Positions 1 to 6,246 of a stretch of DNA of 7,551 nt are shown here, one piece after another. Source of the DNA: Nitrospirota bacterium (GTDB lineage: Bacteria; Nitrospirota; Thermodesulfovibrionia; Thermodesulfovibrionales; UBA1546); the NCBI GenBank assembly GCA_004298625.1, contig SCSY01000171.1:1-7551 (forward strand), read 5' to 3'. Within the stretch, counting starts at the first letter, position 1; each line of letters starts with the position of its first letter. The position numbers were made by a program, and so were the translations under genes. A model generated the notes under the pieces. The model did not search any database, was not told the DNA's origin, and was given only the letters and a program-made list of their open reading frames with translations.

Positions 1-48
1 AAATGTCTTGCAAAATCAATAGAGGAAGAGTATAAAATACATTCATGA
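1..48 (+). CDS. C-terminal end of an unidentified upstream gene (partial)
   Basis: Frame 1 is open from the window edge for 15 codons and ends at TGA 46-48. It encodes KCLAKSIEEEYKIHS. The other two plus-strand frames meet stops at 19-21 and 33-35. The TGA overlaps the ATG of argJ (45-47) as ATGA, a common sign of a translationally coupled operon pair. That overlap is the main support, because 15 open codons alone would not be significant. The tail is charged and too short for any family assignment. It does not show the ending I would expect of ArgC, a frequent argJ neighbour. Sequence left of the window would decide this. Confidence 0.45.
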   Translation, partial: KCLAKSIEEEYKIHS

Positions 49-1247
49 TAAAAAATAAATCCGATGCAGGCATCCCAAAAGGCTTTCTTTTTTCCGTAGC
101 AGAGGCTGCAATTAAAAAACCCGGCAGAAAGGACATCGCCCTGATATATTCCGAGAGCGAGGCAAATATTGCCGGCGCTTTTACCACAAACAAGGTCAAG
201 GCTGCGCCTGTAAGGCTTGATATTGAAAAAATCAGCTCCGGTAAAGGACAGGCGATACTCGTTAACAGCGGAAATGCAAATGCATGCACAGGCATGAAAG
301 GGATGCAGGACGCCGTTGAGACAGCAGAACTTGTCTCGAAGAACCTTAAGATCGAGCCTTCTCTTGTTTATGTCTGCTCAACAGGAGTTATCGGAACGCC
401 ACTGCCTATGGACAGGATAAGACCTGTAATTGCCGAACTCTCGAAAAATTTAGGCAAATCAAACCTTGATAAGGTTGCATCGGCAATAATGACCACAGAC
501 ACATTTCCGAAGATCGTAAAGAAAAAAGTAAAGATCAAAAATAAAACAGGGACAATTGTCGGAATTTGCAAAGGGGCGGGCATGATATGCCCGAATATGG
601 CAACCATGCTCTGTTTCATCCTCACCGACATCGCGGTAGAGGAAAAAACTTTAAACAAAGCGCTCAGGGACTCCGTCAAAAAGTCATTCAACAGGATAAC
701 GATAGACGGTGATATGTCTACGAATGACACAGCATTGATTATGGCAAATGGAATGCTCGGCAATCCTGAACTGAACGAGAAATCGGCAGCCTATGAAATT
801 TTCAAAAAAACGCTGGATAAAATTACTTATGAGCTGTCAAAGCTTATTGTTAAGGATGGCGAGGGAGCTACGAAATTAATTGAAATAGAAGTTAAAGGCG
901 CAGTCAATGAGAAGGCCGCTGAAAAGGCTGCTTTTGAGGTTGCAAATTCAAATCTGGTAAAAACAGCCGTATACGGAAACGATGCAAACTGGGGGCGTAT
1001 TATGGCTGCGCTCGGATATTCAGGGATAGATTTCTTTGAAGATAAGACGGCCATTCAGCTCGGCAATATCAGGGTAACCGAAAGAGGCGTCGGGACAGGA
1101 AAAGACAGCGAGGCAAATAAATATCTTAAGAACAACAGGGAAGTTAAAATCCTCATAAATCTGAACAGCGGCAATGCCTCTGCAAAGGTCTTAACCTGCG
1201 ACCTGACAGAGGAATATGTCAGGGTTAATGCGGAATACAGGACGTAA
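45..1247 (+). CDS. argJ: Glutamate N-acetyltransferase / amino-acid acetyltransferase ArgJ
   Basis: ArgJ moves the acetyl group from N-acetylornithine to glutamate, closing the cyclic arginine pathway in the cytoplasm. Some members also make N-acetylglutamate from acetyl-CoA, and the sequence cannot tell whether this one does. The 400 residues match the usual family length. The autocleavage motif KGAGMICPNMATML spans residues 176-189. Thr187 would be the nucleophile and the new N-terminus of the beta chain, so the predicted chains are about 1-186 and 187-400. Other family motifs are TTDTFPK (150-156), GDMSTNDT (222-229), GNDANWGRI (311-319) and the typical C-terminus VNAEYRT. The ATG at 45 overlaps the upstream stop as ATGA. 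A purine-rich AGAGGAAGAG lies at 21-30, rather far for a Shine-Dalgarno, so coupling probably drives initiation. The gene converges on the metal-binding protein gene 24 bp downstream, and I see no hairpin terminator there. Confidence 0.97.
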   Translation: MIKNKSDAGIPKGFLFSVAEAAIKKPGRKDIALIYSESEANIAGAFTTNKVKAAPVRLDIEKISSGKGQAILVNSGNANACTGMKGMQDAVETAELVSKNLKIEPSLVYVCSTGVIGTPLPMDRIRPVIAELSKNLGKSNLDKVASAIMTTDTFPKIVKKKVKIKNKTGTIVGICKGAGMICPNMATMLCFILTDIAVEEKTLNKALRDSVKKSFNRITIDGDMSTNDTALIMANGMLGNPELNEKSAAYEIFKKTLDKITYELSKLIVKDGEGATKLIEIEVKGAVNEKAAEKAAFEVANSNLVKTAVYGNDANWGRIMAALGYSGIDFFEDKTAIQLGNIRVTERGVGTGKDSEANKYLKNNREVKILINLNSGNASAKVLTCDLTEEYVRVNAEYRT

Positions 1248-1271
1248 CCCTCTTTAAATTTCAACCGGAAT

Positions 1272-1478
1272 CTAAGAGGCTGTTGCCTTATATCCTGCCT
1301 TTTTAACGGCAGCTTCTATATCCTGCTTGCTGAGCTTTGTCTCATCGAATTTAACAGACGCGCTGCCGACCTCGACAACGGCGTCCGATACGCCTGCAAG
1401 GCCCATCAACGCCTGCTTCACCCTTCCCACGCAGTGCATGCAGCTCATACCTTCTATTTTTAATTTAATTTCAGTCAT
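1272..1478 (-). CDS. Heavy-metal-associated (HMA) domain protein, CopZ-like metallochaperone
   Basis: This is a single HMA domain of 68 residues, the usual size for free-standing copper chaperones of the CopZ/Atx1/MerP type. The metal-binding loop GMSCMHC spans residues 10-16, with Cys13 and Cys16 as ligands. The remaining order fits the beta-alpha-beta-beta-alpha-beta fold: strand EIKLKI, helix VGRVKQALMGL, strand VVEV, strand SVKFD, helix KQDIEAAVKKAG. There is no signal peptide or membrane segment, so it should be cytosolic. Family knowledge suggests it binds Cu(I) and passes it to a P-type ATPase or regulator. Neither is in this window, so the metal and partner are unknown. It converges with argJ on its 3' side and is separated from the mutase gene by a 118-bp repeat. 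No Shine-Dalgarno precedes the ATG, and a candidate promoter ends so close that the mRNA could be leaderless. Confidence 0.93.
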   Translation of the reverse strand: MTEIKLKIEGMSCMHCVGRVKQALMGLAGVSDAVVEVGSASVKFDETKLSKQDIEAAVKKAGYKATAS

Positions 1479-1484
1479 AATTTA

Positions 1485-1513
1485 ATTCTAATTAATGCCG
1501 ATTGAAAAAGCAA
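1485..1513 (-). promoter_or_regulatory. Candidate promoter of the HMA-domain gene, possibly leaderless
   Basis: On the minus strand TTGCTT (1513-1508) is followed by a 17-bp spacer and TAGAAT (1490-1485). The -10 box matches TATAAT at 5 of 6 positions and the -35 box matches TTGACA at 3 of 6. Only six bases (TAAATT) separate the -10 box from the ATG at 1478-1476, so transcription would begin at or next to the start codon. This agrees with the lack of a ribosome binding site. The region is AT-rich, which raises the chance of a fortuitous match. Confidence 0.4.
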
Positions 1514-1530
1514 TGTAAAAGAAACTATAC

Positions 1531-1648
1531 AAGGCAGGAAATAGTATTTTCGCTCATTCTCGCTGCGCTCCGAGGTATTTTGCCTCTTTATTTTCGAATA
1601 AATGGAATATCGGCAAAATAAAACCGCTCAAACACTATTCCCTGCCTT
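1531..1648 (-). repeat. Palindromic intergenic repeat, copy 1
   Basis: This 118-bp element is bounded by 15-bp inverted arms, 1531-1545 and 1634-1648, with one G-T type mismatch. Inside is a perfect 9-bp stem, TATTTTGCC (1576-1584) with GGCAAAATA (1612-1620), topped by a 6-bp hairpin (TTTATT, loop, AATAAA on the minus strand). Between the inner stem and one arm lies a 26-bp block (1550-1575) that is 25/26 identical, in inverse orientation, to 6193-6218. The minus-strand motif GAGCGG (1629-1624) is shared as well. The element starts 12 bp past the mutase stop codon and fills most of the gap to the HMA gene. It encodes nothing. The arm followed by TTTATT on the plus strand could also act as a weak terminator. 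Confidence 0.85.
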
Positions 1649-1659
1649 TATTACGATTA

Positions 1660-3291
1660 CTATTCCATCCCCAGAGCTTCTTTTGTCATCCTCTCTGCCG
1701 TTTCGAATACAGCCTTCTTGCCCTGCTCTGTCCTTGCCTCGATATAAAATCTCACCTTCGGCTCTGTGCCGGAAGGCCTTATCATCAGCCATGAGCCGTC
1801 ATCAAAGACAAGCTTTGTGCCGTCAACTGTTATTACGTTTTTAATGGTTCTTTTTTCTCCTCCGATAATCACTTCAGTCCCTGCCTTATACTGAACGCTG
1901 ATCACCGATAGTTTTTTTATCAGAGGTTCACCTACAAGTGAGCGGTCCACTGCTATTCCCGAGCGGTCGGGGTAATAATGTCCGAACTCATCCATAATGT
2001 CCTTTAGATATTCGCTCAGGTTTTTGCCTGTTACAGCCACCATCTCTATAGCTAATAAGAGGCCGAATATCGCATCTTTTTCAAGCGTATGGTTATAGGC
2101 TGTTATGCCGTCCGACTCTTCAAATGCAACGACAGCTCTTTCTTTTGCTGTCTTGAGCATGTATGGTCTGAAATTTTTAAAGCCTACCTTTGTTTCCATC
2201 ACAGGTATCCCGAACTTTTCTGCTATTGCATTCAGGAGATTGCTCGTGCCGACGGATTTTACGCCGATTCCCTGAATGCCTTTATGCACATGCAAGAAAT
2301 GAAACGCCATTGCGCCGAAGTAGTTCATCGGTATCTGCATGTTTGCATCTGCATACCTTATGCGGTCGCCGTCGGGGTCCATGATAACGCCGAGACGAAA
2401 CTTTGCCCTACTCTCCCTTAAGATTTTTTCCACTCCCTGCATATTTTTTTCAGAAGGCTCCGGAGCGATACCTCCGAAAAGATAGTCATCCTCTGTCCTG
2501 AGATATACAAGCTTATTACTCTCGCCAAGGATCCTCCGGATTCTCCCCCTTGTTGCGCCATGCACGTTGTCAACGCAGATTATGCAGTCCTCCTTGCCTA
2601 TAAAATCACGAACTCTTTCGATGTTTAATGTTTTCCTTTCCGATATATATCTGATATAAAGAGAGGTCAGGTCAATCTCTTCGACCTGTTCGGGTTTTAC
2701 CGGCTGAATGATAACGGATTGCTTCATCATCCCGTTTGCCAGTTCTTCTATCCTCGCTGTAATTTCAGCGCCTGCAGGGCCTCCGTCCGAGGGATTGAAC
2801 TTGAAACCCGCATAATTTGCAGGGTTGTGTGAAGGCGTAAGATTTATTGAACACACGGCATTCAGCATCTCTATGCCTGCCGAGAATTCAGGAGTAGCAG
2901 CCTCGCCGGCATACCAGGTTTTTATCCCATTTTTTTGAAGCAGCCCTATTACTTCCATTGCAAAATCAGGACCGAGAAACCTGTTATCGTGGCCTACAAG
3001 CGCTCCCCTCCTTCTTACCGCATCGAAACCCGACACCCCCATTGCCTGCATCACGGACTTATCATTGCTCTTGAGCATCTCGATTATGGCTGAAGTAACA
3101 ATACGAAGGTTATTGAATGTAAAGTCTGCGCCGATCTCTCCCCGCCAACCTGATGTGCCGAATACAACCTTTGCAGGAGACAAGTTTTCCTTTGCAATCT
3201 TTTCTACAACAGACAACAGCTCTCTGTTTCCTGAAACATCAGAAAGTATTTCCCTCCAGCAGGAGGAAGCGTCGTTAAATTCCCGCGCCAT
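1660..3291 (-). CDS. Phosphoglucomutase / phosphomannomutase family protein
   Basis: This cytosolic alpha-D-phosphohexomutase of 543 residues moves a phosphate between C1 and C6 of a hexose through a phosphoserine enzyme and a 1,6-bisphosphate intermediate. All four signature loops are present: FGTSGWRG (44-51), the phosphoserine loop TPSHNP (152-157, Ser154), the Mg2+ site DPDGDR (305-310), the sugar-specificity loop EESDG (391-395) and the phosphate-binding loop RPSGTEP (505-511). The four-domain architecture is therefore complete. A leader of about 43 residues precedes the first motif. The specificity loop does not settle glucose against mannose, so no symbol is given. The ATG overlaps the transketolase TAA by one base (TAATG). 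A GGGGAAG at 3302-3296, inside the last transketolase codons, is its likely ribosome binding site. Co-translation with transketolase suggests a shared role in sugar-phosphate or storage-polysaccharide metabolism. Confidence 0.95.
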   Translation of the reverse strand: MAREFNDASSCWREILSDVSGNRELLSVVEKIAKENLSPAKVVFGTSGWRGEIGADFTFNNLRIVTSAIIEMLKSNDKSVMQAMGVSGFDAVRRRGALVGHDNRFLGPDFAMEVIGLLQKNGIKTWYAGEAATPEFSAGIEMLNAVCSINLTPSHNPANYAGFKFNPSDGGPAGAEITARIEELANGMMKQSVIIQPVKPEQVEEIDLTSLYIRYISERKTLNIERVRDFIGKEDCIICVDNVHGATRGRIRRILGESNKLVYLRTEDDYLFGGIAPEPSEKNMQGVEKILRESRAKFRLGVIMDPDGDRIRYADANMQIPMNYFGAMAFHFLHVHKGIQGIGVKSVGTSNLLNAIAEKFGIPVMETKVGFKNFRPYMLKTAKERAVVAFEESDGITAYNHTLEKDAIFGLLLAIEMVAVTGKNLSEYLKDIMDEFGHYYPDRSGIAVDRSLVGEPLIKKLSVISVQYKAGTEVIIGGEKRTIKNVITVDGTKLVFDDGSWLMIRPSGTEPKVRFYIEARTEQGKKAVFETAERMTKEALGME

Positions 3292-5138
3292 TAATCTTCC
3301 CCGCCATGCAAAAGTTCCCTTACTTTTTTTATAATTGCACTTTTTGAGATTTCCTCGTAATCAAGAAGTTCTCCTGACTTTCCGCTCTTCGGCACACTCT
3401 TCACCGAGAGCGAATGAACAGGAACATCCACATCAGCCATCAGACTCCTTATTGCTTCTCCTATGCCGCCTTCTGCGAAATGGTCTTCAACGGTTATTAT
3501 CGCCTGAGTAATATTTGCCGCCTTTCTGAGATTTGTCTTGTCGGCAGGCTTGATGCTGTAAAAGTCTATCACCCTGATAAAAATTCCTTCTTTTTTTAAT
3601 TCTTCATACGCATTAAGCGCTTCGTGAACCGTGATGCCTGCGCCGACAACTGTGATAACATCTTTATCGCTCTGCTTTAATACCTTGCTTCCGCCGACAG
3701 GAAACTCCTCATTGGTTTTGTAGATAATAGGCGTGGCATTTCTTGTAGTGCGGATATAGACCATCCCCTTATGCCGAGCCGCCTCTTCAACCAATTTTTC
3801 AGTTGAAACCGCATCGGAGGGATACAAAATAACGCTGTTCAGGATCGTCCTGAACATGGCTATATCTTCAAGCCCCATCTGTGACACACCGTCCTCGCCG
3901 ATTGAGACGCCGGCATGTGAACCTGTAAATTTAATATTGGCATTTGAATACCGGCTCATCCTTATCTGGTCAAAGGCACGCGTAAAAAATGCGGCAAAAG
4001 TCGAAACAAAGGGAATCTTGTTTCTGCGGGATAACCCGAGGGCAGCCCCGACCATGTTCTGCTCAGCGATATACATCTCAAAAAAACGCTCGGGATATTT
4101 CTCCCTGAATATTCCGGCATGCGTTGAATTGCTTACCTCTGCATCCAGAACTACGATGTCCGGAAATTTGGGGAATATCCTCGCAAGCGCATTCCCGTAG
4201 GCCTTCCGCGTGGAAACAGGCTTATCTGCAAGATAGAGAATCTTCTGGGGCGCTCGATACGTTTGCGTTTCGGGTTTCAGGTCTTCCGGCATGGATATTT
4301 CTCCCCGCACTGATTTATCCGTCTCTCCTATTTCCTTAATTGCCTGTTCAAGCTGTTCTTTGTTGAGCGCCTTGCCGTGCCAGCCATTCTTATCCTCTAT
4401 AAACGAGACACCCTTGCCTTTGAGAGTCCTGGCTATAATCATCACAGGCATGTCCTTAACATGAAACGCCTTTTCATAAGCGCTGCAAATCTCATCAATA
4501 TTGTGCCCGTCTATCACGATTGTGTCCCACCCAAAAGAGGAAATGCGCCTTTTGTATGCATCTACATCATGGCCGTACATTGTTTCTCCGCATTGCCCCA
4601 GACGGTTCACATCAATAATTCCAACAAGGTTATCGAGCTTATAGTGCGCCGCTATCTGCATGGCCTCCCATTGAGAACCTTCCGACATCTCGCTGTCTCC
4701 GAGAAGCACGTAAGTCCTGTAAGGAAGCTTGTCTATATACTTTGCGTTCAGGGCCATCCCAATGCCTATGGAAAGCCCCTGCCCCAGAGAACCGGTGGAT
4801 ACCTCTGCATATTTAAAGGCCGTGGTTGCATGACCCTCCAGGGGACTGCCGAATTTTCTCAACGTCATAAGCTCCTCTTCAGTAACTTTTCCAGCCGCTG
4901 CCCACAATGCATAAAGCAAAGGCGATGCGTGCCCCTTAGAAAAAATCAGGCGGTCATTATTAGGGTGAACGGGATTATCCGCATCAAACCTGAAAACCCC
5001 GCCGAACATCAGGCATGTCATCAAATCAGTTGCGGAAAGAGAGGATGTGAGATGTCCCGAACCGGCCTCTGTAGTTGAAACAAGAATGTGGTAGCGAATG
5101 AGTCTTGATAATTTTCCTAATTGTTCTTTTTGGCTCAT
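3291..5138 (-). CDS. tkt: Transketolase, single-chain
   Basis: Transketolase is a thiamine-diphosphate enzyme that moves two-carbon ketol units between sugar phosphates in the non-oxidative pentose phosphate pathway. The 615 residues hold all three domains in one chain: the pyrophosphate-binding domain (about 1-265), the pyrimidine-binding domain (about 305-470) and the C-terminal domain (about 485-610). Many bacteria and archaea split this type into two genes. Visible motifs are SGH (27-29), KGH (68-70), the cofactor/Mg motif starting GDSEMSEG (147-154) and reaching Asn178, the AEQN segment with candidate catalytic Glu359, GEDGVSQ (414-420) and EDHFAEGG (551-558). At 615 residues it is shorter than E. 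coli TktA and closer to the compact TKT type also seen in animals. DXP synthase is less likely given length and motifs. It is the first gene of a two-gene unit with the mutase. The sequence before its ATG is GGGAAATAAGAT, giving only a weak ribosome binding site. Confidence 0.95.
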   Translation of the reverse strand: MSQKEQLGKLSRLIRYHILVSTTEAGSGHLTSSLSATDLMTCLMFGGVFRFDADNPVHPNNDRLIFSKGHASPLLYALWAAAGKVTEEELMTLRKFGSPLEGHATTAFKYAEVSTGSLGQGLSIGIGMALNAKYIDKLPYRTYVLLGDSEMSEGSQWEAMQIAAHYKLDNLVGIIDVNRLGQCGETMYGHDVDAYKRRISSFGWDTIVIDGHNIDEICSAYEKAFHVKDMPVMIIARTLKGKGVSFIEDKNGWHGKALNKEQLEQAIKEIGETDKSVRGEISMPEDLKPETQTYRAPQKILYLADKPVSTRKAYGNALARIFPKFPDIVVLDAEVSNSTHAGIFREKYPERFFEMYIAEQNMVGAALGLSRRNKIPFVSTFAAFFTRAFDQIRMSRYSNANIKFTGSHAGVSIGEDGVSQMGLEDIAMFRTILNSVILYPSDAVSTEKLVEEAARHKGMVYIRTTRNATPIIYKTNEEFPVGGSKVLKQSDKDVITVVGAGITVHEALNAYEELKKEGIFIRVIDFYSIKPADKTNLRKAANITQAIITVEDHFAEGGIGEAIRSLMADVDVPVHSLSVKSVPKSGKSGELLDYEEISKSAIIKKVRELLHGGED

Positions 5139-5151
5139 ATCTTATTTCCCT

Positions 5152-5180
5152 ATTCTATCAAGTTTATTTATTAATGAAAA
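5152..5180 (-). promoter_or_regulatory. Weak candidate promoter for the transketolase-mutase unit
   Basis: On the minus strand TTTTCA (5180-5175) and TAGAAT (5157-5152) lie 17 bp apart, 13 bp before the transketolase ATG. The -10 box matches 5 of 6 consensus positions, but the -35 box is poor. This gap is the only upstream space between the transketolase gene and the divergent tRNA promoter, so some promoter is expected here. The exact assignment is uncertain in such AT-rich sequence. Confidence 0.25.
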
Positions 5181-5182
5181 GT

Positions 5183-5213
5183 TTGACAGAGAAGCACTTT
5201 TTTAGTGTATAAT
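5183..5213 (+). promoter_or_regulatory. Sigma-70-type promoter of the tRNA-Asn gene
   Basis: TTGACA (5183-5188) and TATAAT (5208-5213) both match the housekeeping sigma-factor consensus exactly. The spacer is 19 bp, two longer than optimal. Transcription would start near 5220, leaving roughly 18 bases of leader before the mature tRNA 5' end at 5238, to be removed by RNase P. The perfect boxes and the stable-RNA gene just downstream make this the best-supported promoter in the window. Confidence 0.8.
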
Positions 5214-5237
5214 AAAAATTCTTCCAGGTGGTGAAAT

Positions 5238-5313
5238 TCCCGGGTAGCTCAGCCGGCAGAGCAGGTGGCTGTTAACCACCCTGTCGGGGGTTCGAATCCC
5301 TCCCCGGGAGCCA
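5238..5313 (+). tRNA. tRNA-Asn (anticodon GTT)
   Basis: A complete cloverleaf of 76 bases folds by eye. The acceptor stem is TCCCGGG (5238-5244) with CCCGGGA (5303-5309). The D stem is GCTC (5247-5250) with GAGC (5259-5262). The anticodon stem GGTGG/CCACC encloses loop CTGTTAA (5269-5275), with anticodon GTT at 5271-5273. The T arm is GGGGG, TTCGAAT, CCCTC (5286-5302) with one G-T pair. The discriminator is G5310, as usual for bacterial tRNA-Asn, and CCA is encoded (5311-5313). It is the only RNA gene here. It is transcribed away from transketolase and converges with the permease gene 27 bp on. No integrase or second copy of the tRNA 3' end is visible, so nothing indicates use as an integration site. 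Confidence 0.98.
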
Positions 5314-5340
5314 ACCTTGATAACTTTTCATGCGCTCCAT

Positions 5341-6111
5341 TTACCCTTTTCTCTCAAATGCCTTTCCTCCAATCAGAACAAAGACAACAGACATAGAAAC
5401 TATAACCCCTATATCAACAAATATATTGAAGTCAGGGCTCATAGGCCCTGTTGCCAGTGGAGAGATTACGTGCTTTAAGGCATCCACGCCGTAAGTGAGA
5501 GGATTTAATTTTGCAACGAACTTTAAAATATCGGGCAAGAGCTTCACTGGATACATCGCGCCGGAGAGAAAAAACATCGGCATGACTATAAAATTCATGA
5601 TAACACTGAAACTTTCGTAGCTTTCATAAAATGTCGCAAGCAGAATCCCGAATGCAGAGATCGAAAAAGATACGGCAGAGCATATCAGGATAACGCCTAC
5701 GATATTTAATATGCCGAGCTTCAGCCCCAGAAAAGGGAAGAGCGCAAGCACAATAACAGCCTGAATAGTTGAAATAATTGTTCCGCTTAATGCCTTTCCT
5801 ACGACTATGGACAACCTCGACACCGGCGCAACAAGGATCTCTTTCATAAAACCGAATTCCTTATCCCAGATTATGGAGATTGACGAAAATATGGAACTGA
5901 AAAGAATTGTCATGCCGAGGATTCCCGGAAATATAAATTGCATATAGGAGACTCCTCCCACAGGAGAAACAAGCCTCGACATGCCGGCGCCCACAAGAAA
6001 AAGCCATACCATAGGTCTTGCTATTGCAGAGACAAGCCGCGACCTTTCCCTCACAAATTTCTTGAATTCCCTTGCAACAATCACATATATCGCATTAAAT
6101 TCCATTCTCAT
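5341..6111 (-). CDS. ABC-2 type transporter permease (DrrB-like)
   Basis: This inner-membrane subunit of an ABC exporter has 256 residues, the usual size. About six hydrophobic segments can be read, near residues 30-46, 59-80, 108-128, 136-160, 168-188 and 230-248. Two stretches are typical of the ABC-2 family: EFGFMKEILVAPVSR (85-99), a cytoplasmic coupling region, and FFLSGAMYPVKLLP (180-193) followed by LNPLTYGVDALKH (202-214) before the last segment. It should pair with the ATPase encoded upstream to form a DrrAB-like homodimeric or heterodimeric exporter. Substrate is unknown; drugs, lipids and polysaccharides are all moved by this family. ATG at 6111 is used here, but ATG at 6105 (Met3) is equally possible, and neither has a good Shine-Dalgarno. 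A 122-bp palindromic repeat separates it from the ATPase gene, an unusual gap inside such an operon. Confidence 0.93.
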   Translation of the reverse strand: MRMEFNAIYVIVAREFKKFVRERSRLVSAIARPMVWLFLVGAGMSRLVSPVGGVSYMQFIFPGILGMTILFSSIFSSISIIWDKEFGFMKEILVAPVSRLSIVVGKALSGTIISTIQAVIVLALFPFLGLKLGILNIVGVILICSAVSFSISAFGILLATFYESYESFSVIMNFIVMPMFFLSGAMYPVKLLPDILKFVAKLNPLTYGVDALKHVISPLATGPMSPDFNIFVDIGVIVSMSVVFVLIGGKAFERKG

Positions 6112-6120
6112 ATACCCAAT

Positions 6121-6242
6121 AAATAAAAGGAGGATATTGTATCCGAGCGGCTTTTTTGCCTGCCTCTATGCAGAATGCATGGACAGGCAAAACCTCGGAG
6201 CGTAGCGAGAATGAGCGAGGGTACTGTATCCTCCTTTTATTT
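6121..6242 (+). repeat. Palindromic intergenic repeat, copy 2
   Basis: The element is bounded by perfect 16-bp inverted arms (6121-6136 and 6227-6242), extended inward with two mismatched positions. A second hairpin is nested at 6154-6192: TTTTGCCTG pairs with CAGGCAAAA and is capped by ATGCA, GAA, TGCAT (6168-6180). Bases 6193-6218 form the 26-bp block shared with copy 1. GAGCGG (6145-6150) and the T-run before GCC are also shared. Bases 6126-6237 align with the whole of copy 1. The element fills the gap between the ATPase stop (4 bp away) and the permease start (9 bp away). One arm reads AAAGGAGGAT on the minus strand, a perfect Shine-Dalgarno core, while the other arm reads its complement. 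The arm followed by TTTTATTT could terminate some transcripts. Confidence 0.87.
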
Positions 6243-6246
6243 ACCC

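Noticed and set aside
368..763. Minus-strand 131-codon open frame
   Set aside because: It is antisense to the central, motif-bearing part of argJ and has no domain or ribosome binding site of note.
1248..1271. Bidirectional terminator between argJ and the HMA gene
   Set aside because: No stem of useful length with a following T-tract is visible in this 24-bp convergent gap.
1531..1648. Integron attC site or insertion-sequence end
   Set aside because: There is no attC core-site arrangement, integrase or transposase nearby. The nested palindromes and the shared 26-bp block fit a dispersed repeat better.
1602..1844. Plus-strand 80-codon open frame
   Set aside because: It starts inside repeat copy 1 and runs antisense to the end of the mutase gene, including its phosphate-binding loop.
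4377..5078. Plus-strand 233-codon open frame
   Set aside because: It lies wholly opposite transketolase, which has clear motifs throughout. Its translation is rich in Cys, His and Arg with no recognisable domain, so it is a shadow frame.
5238..5313. tRNA gene as integration site of a mobile island
   Set aside because: No integrase gene and no second copy of the tRNA 3' end can be found in the window.
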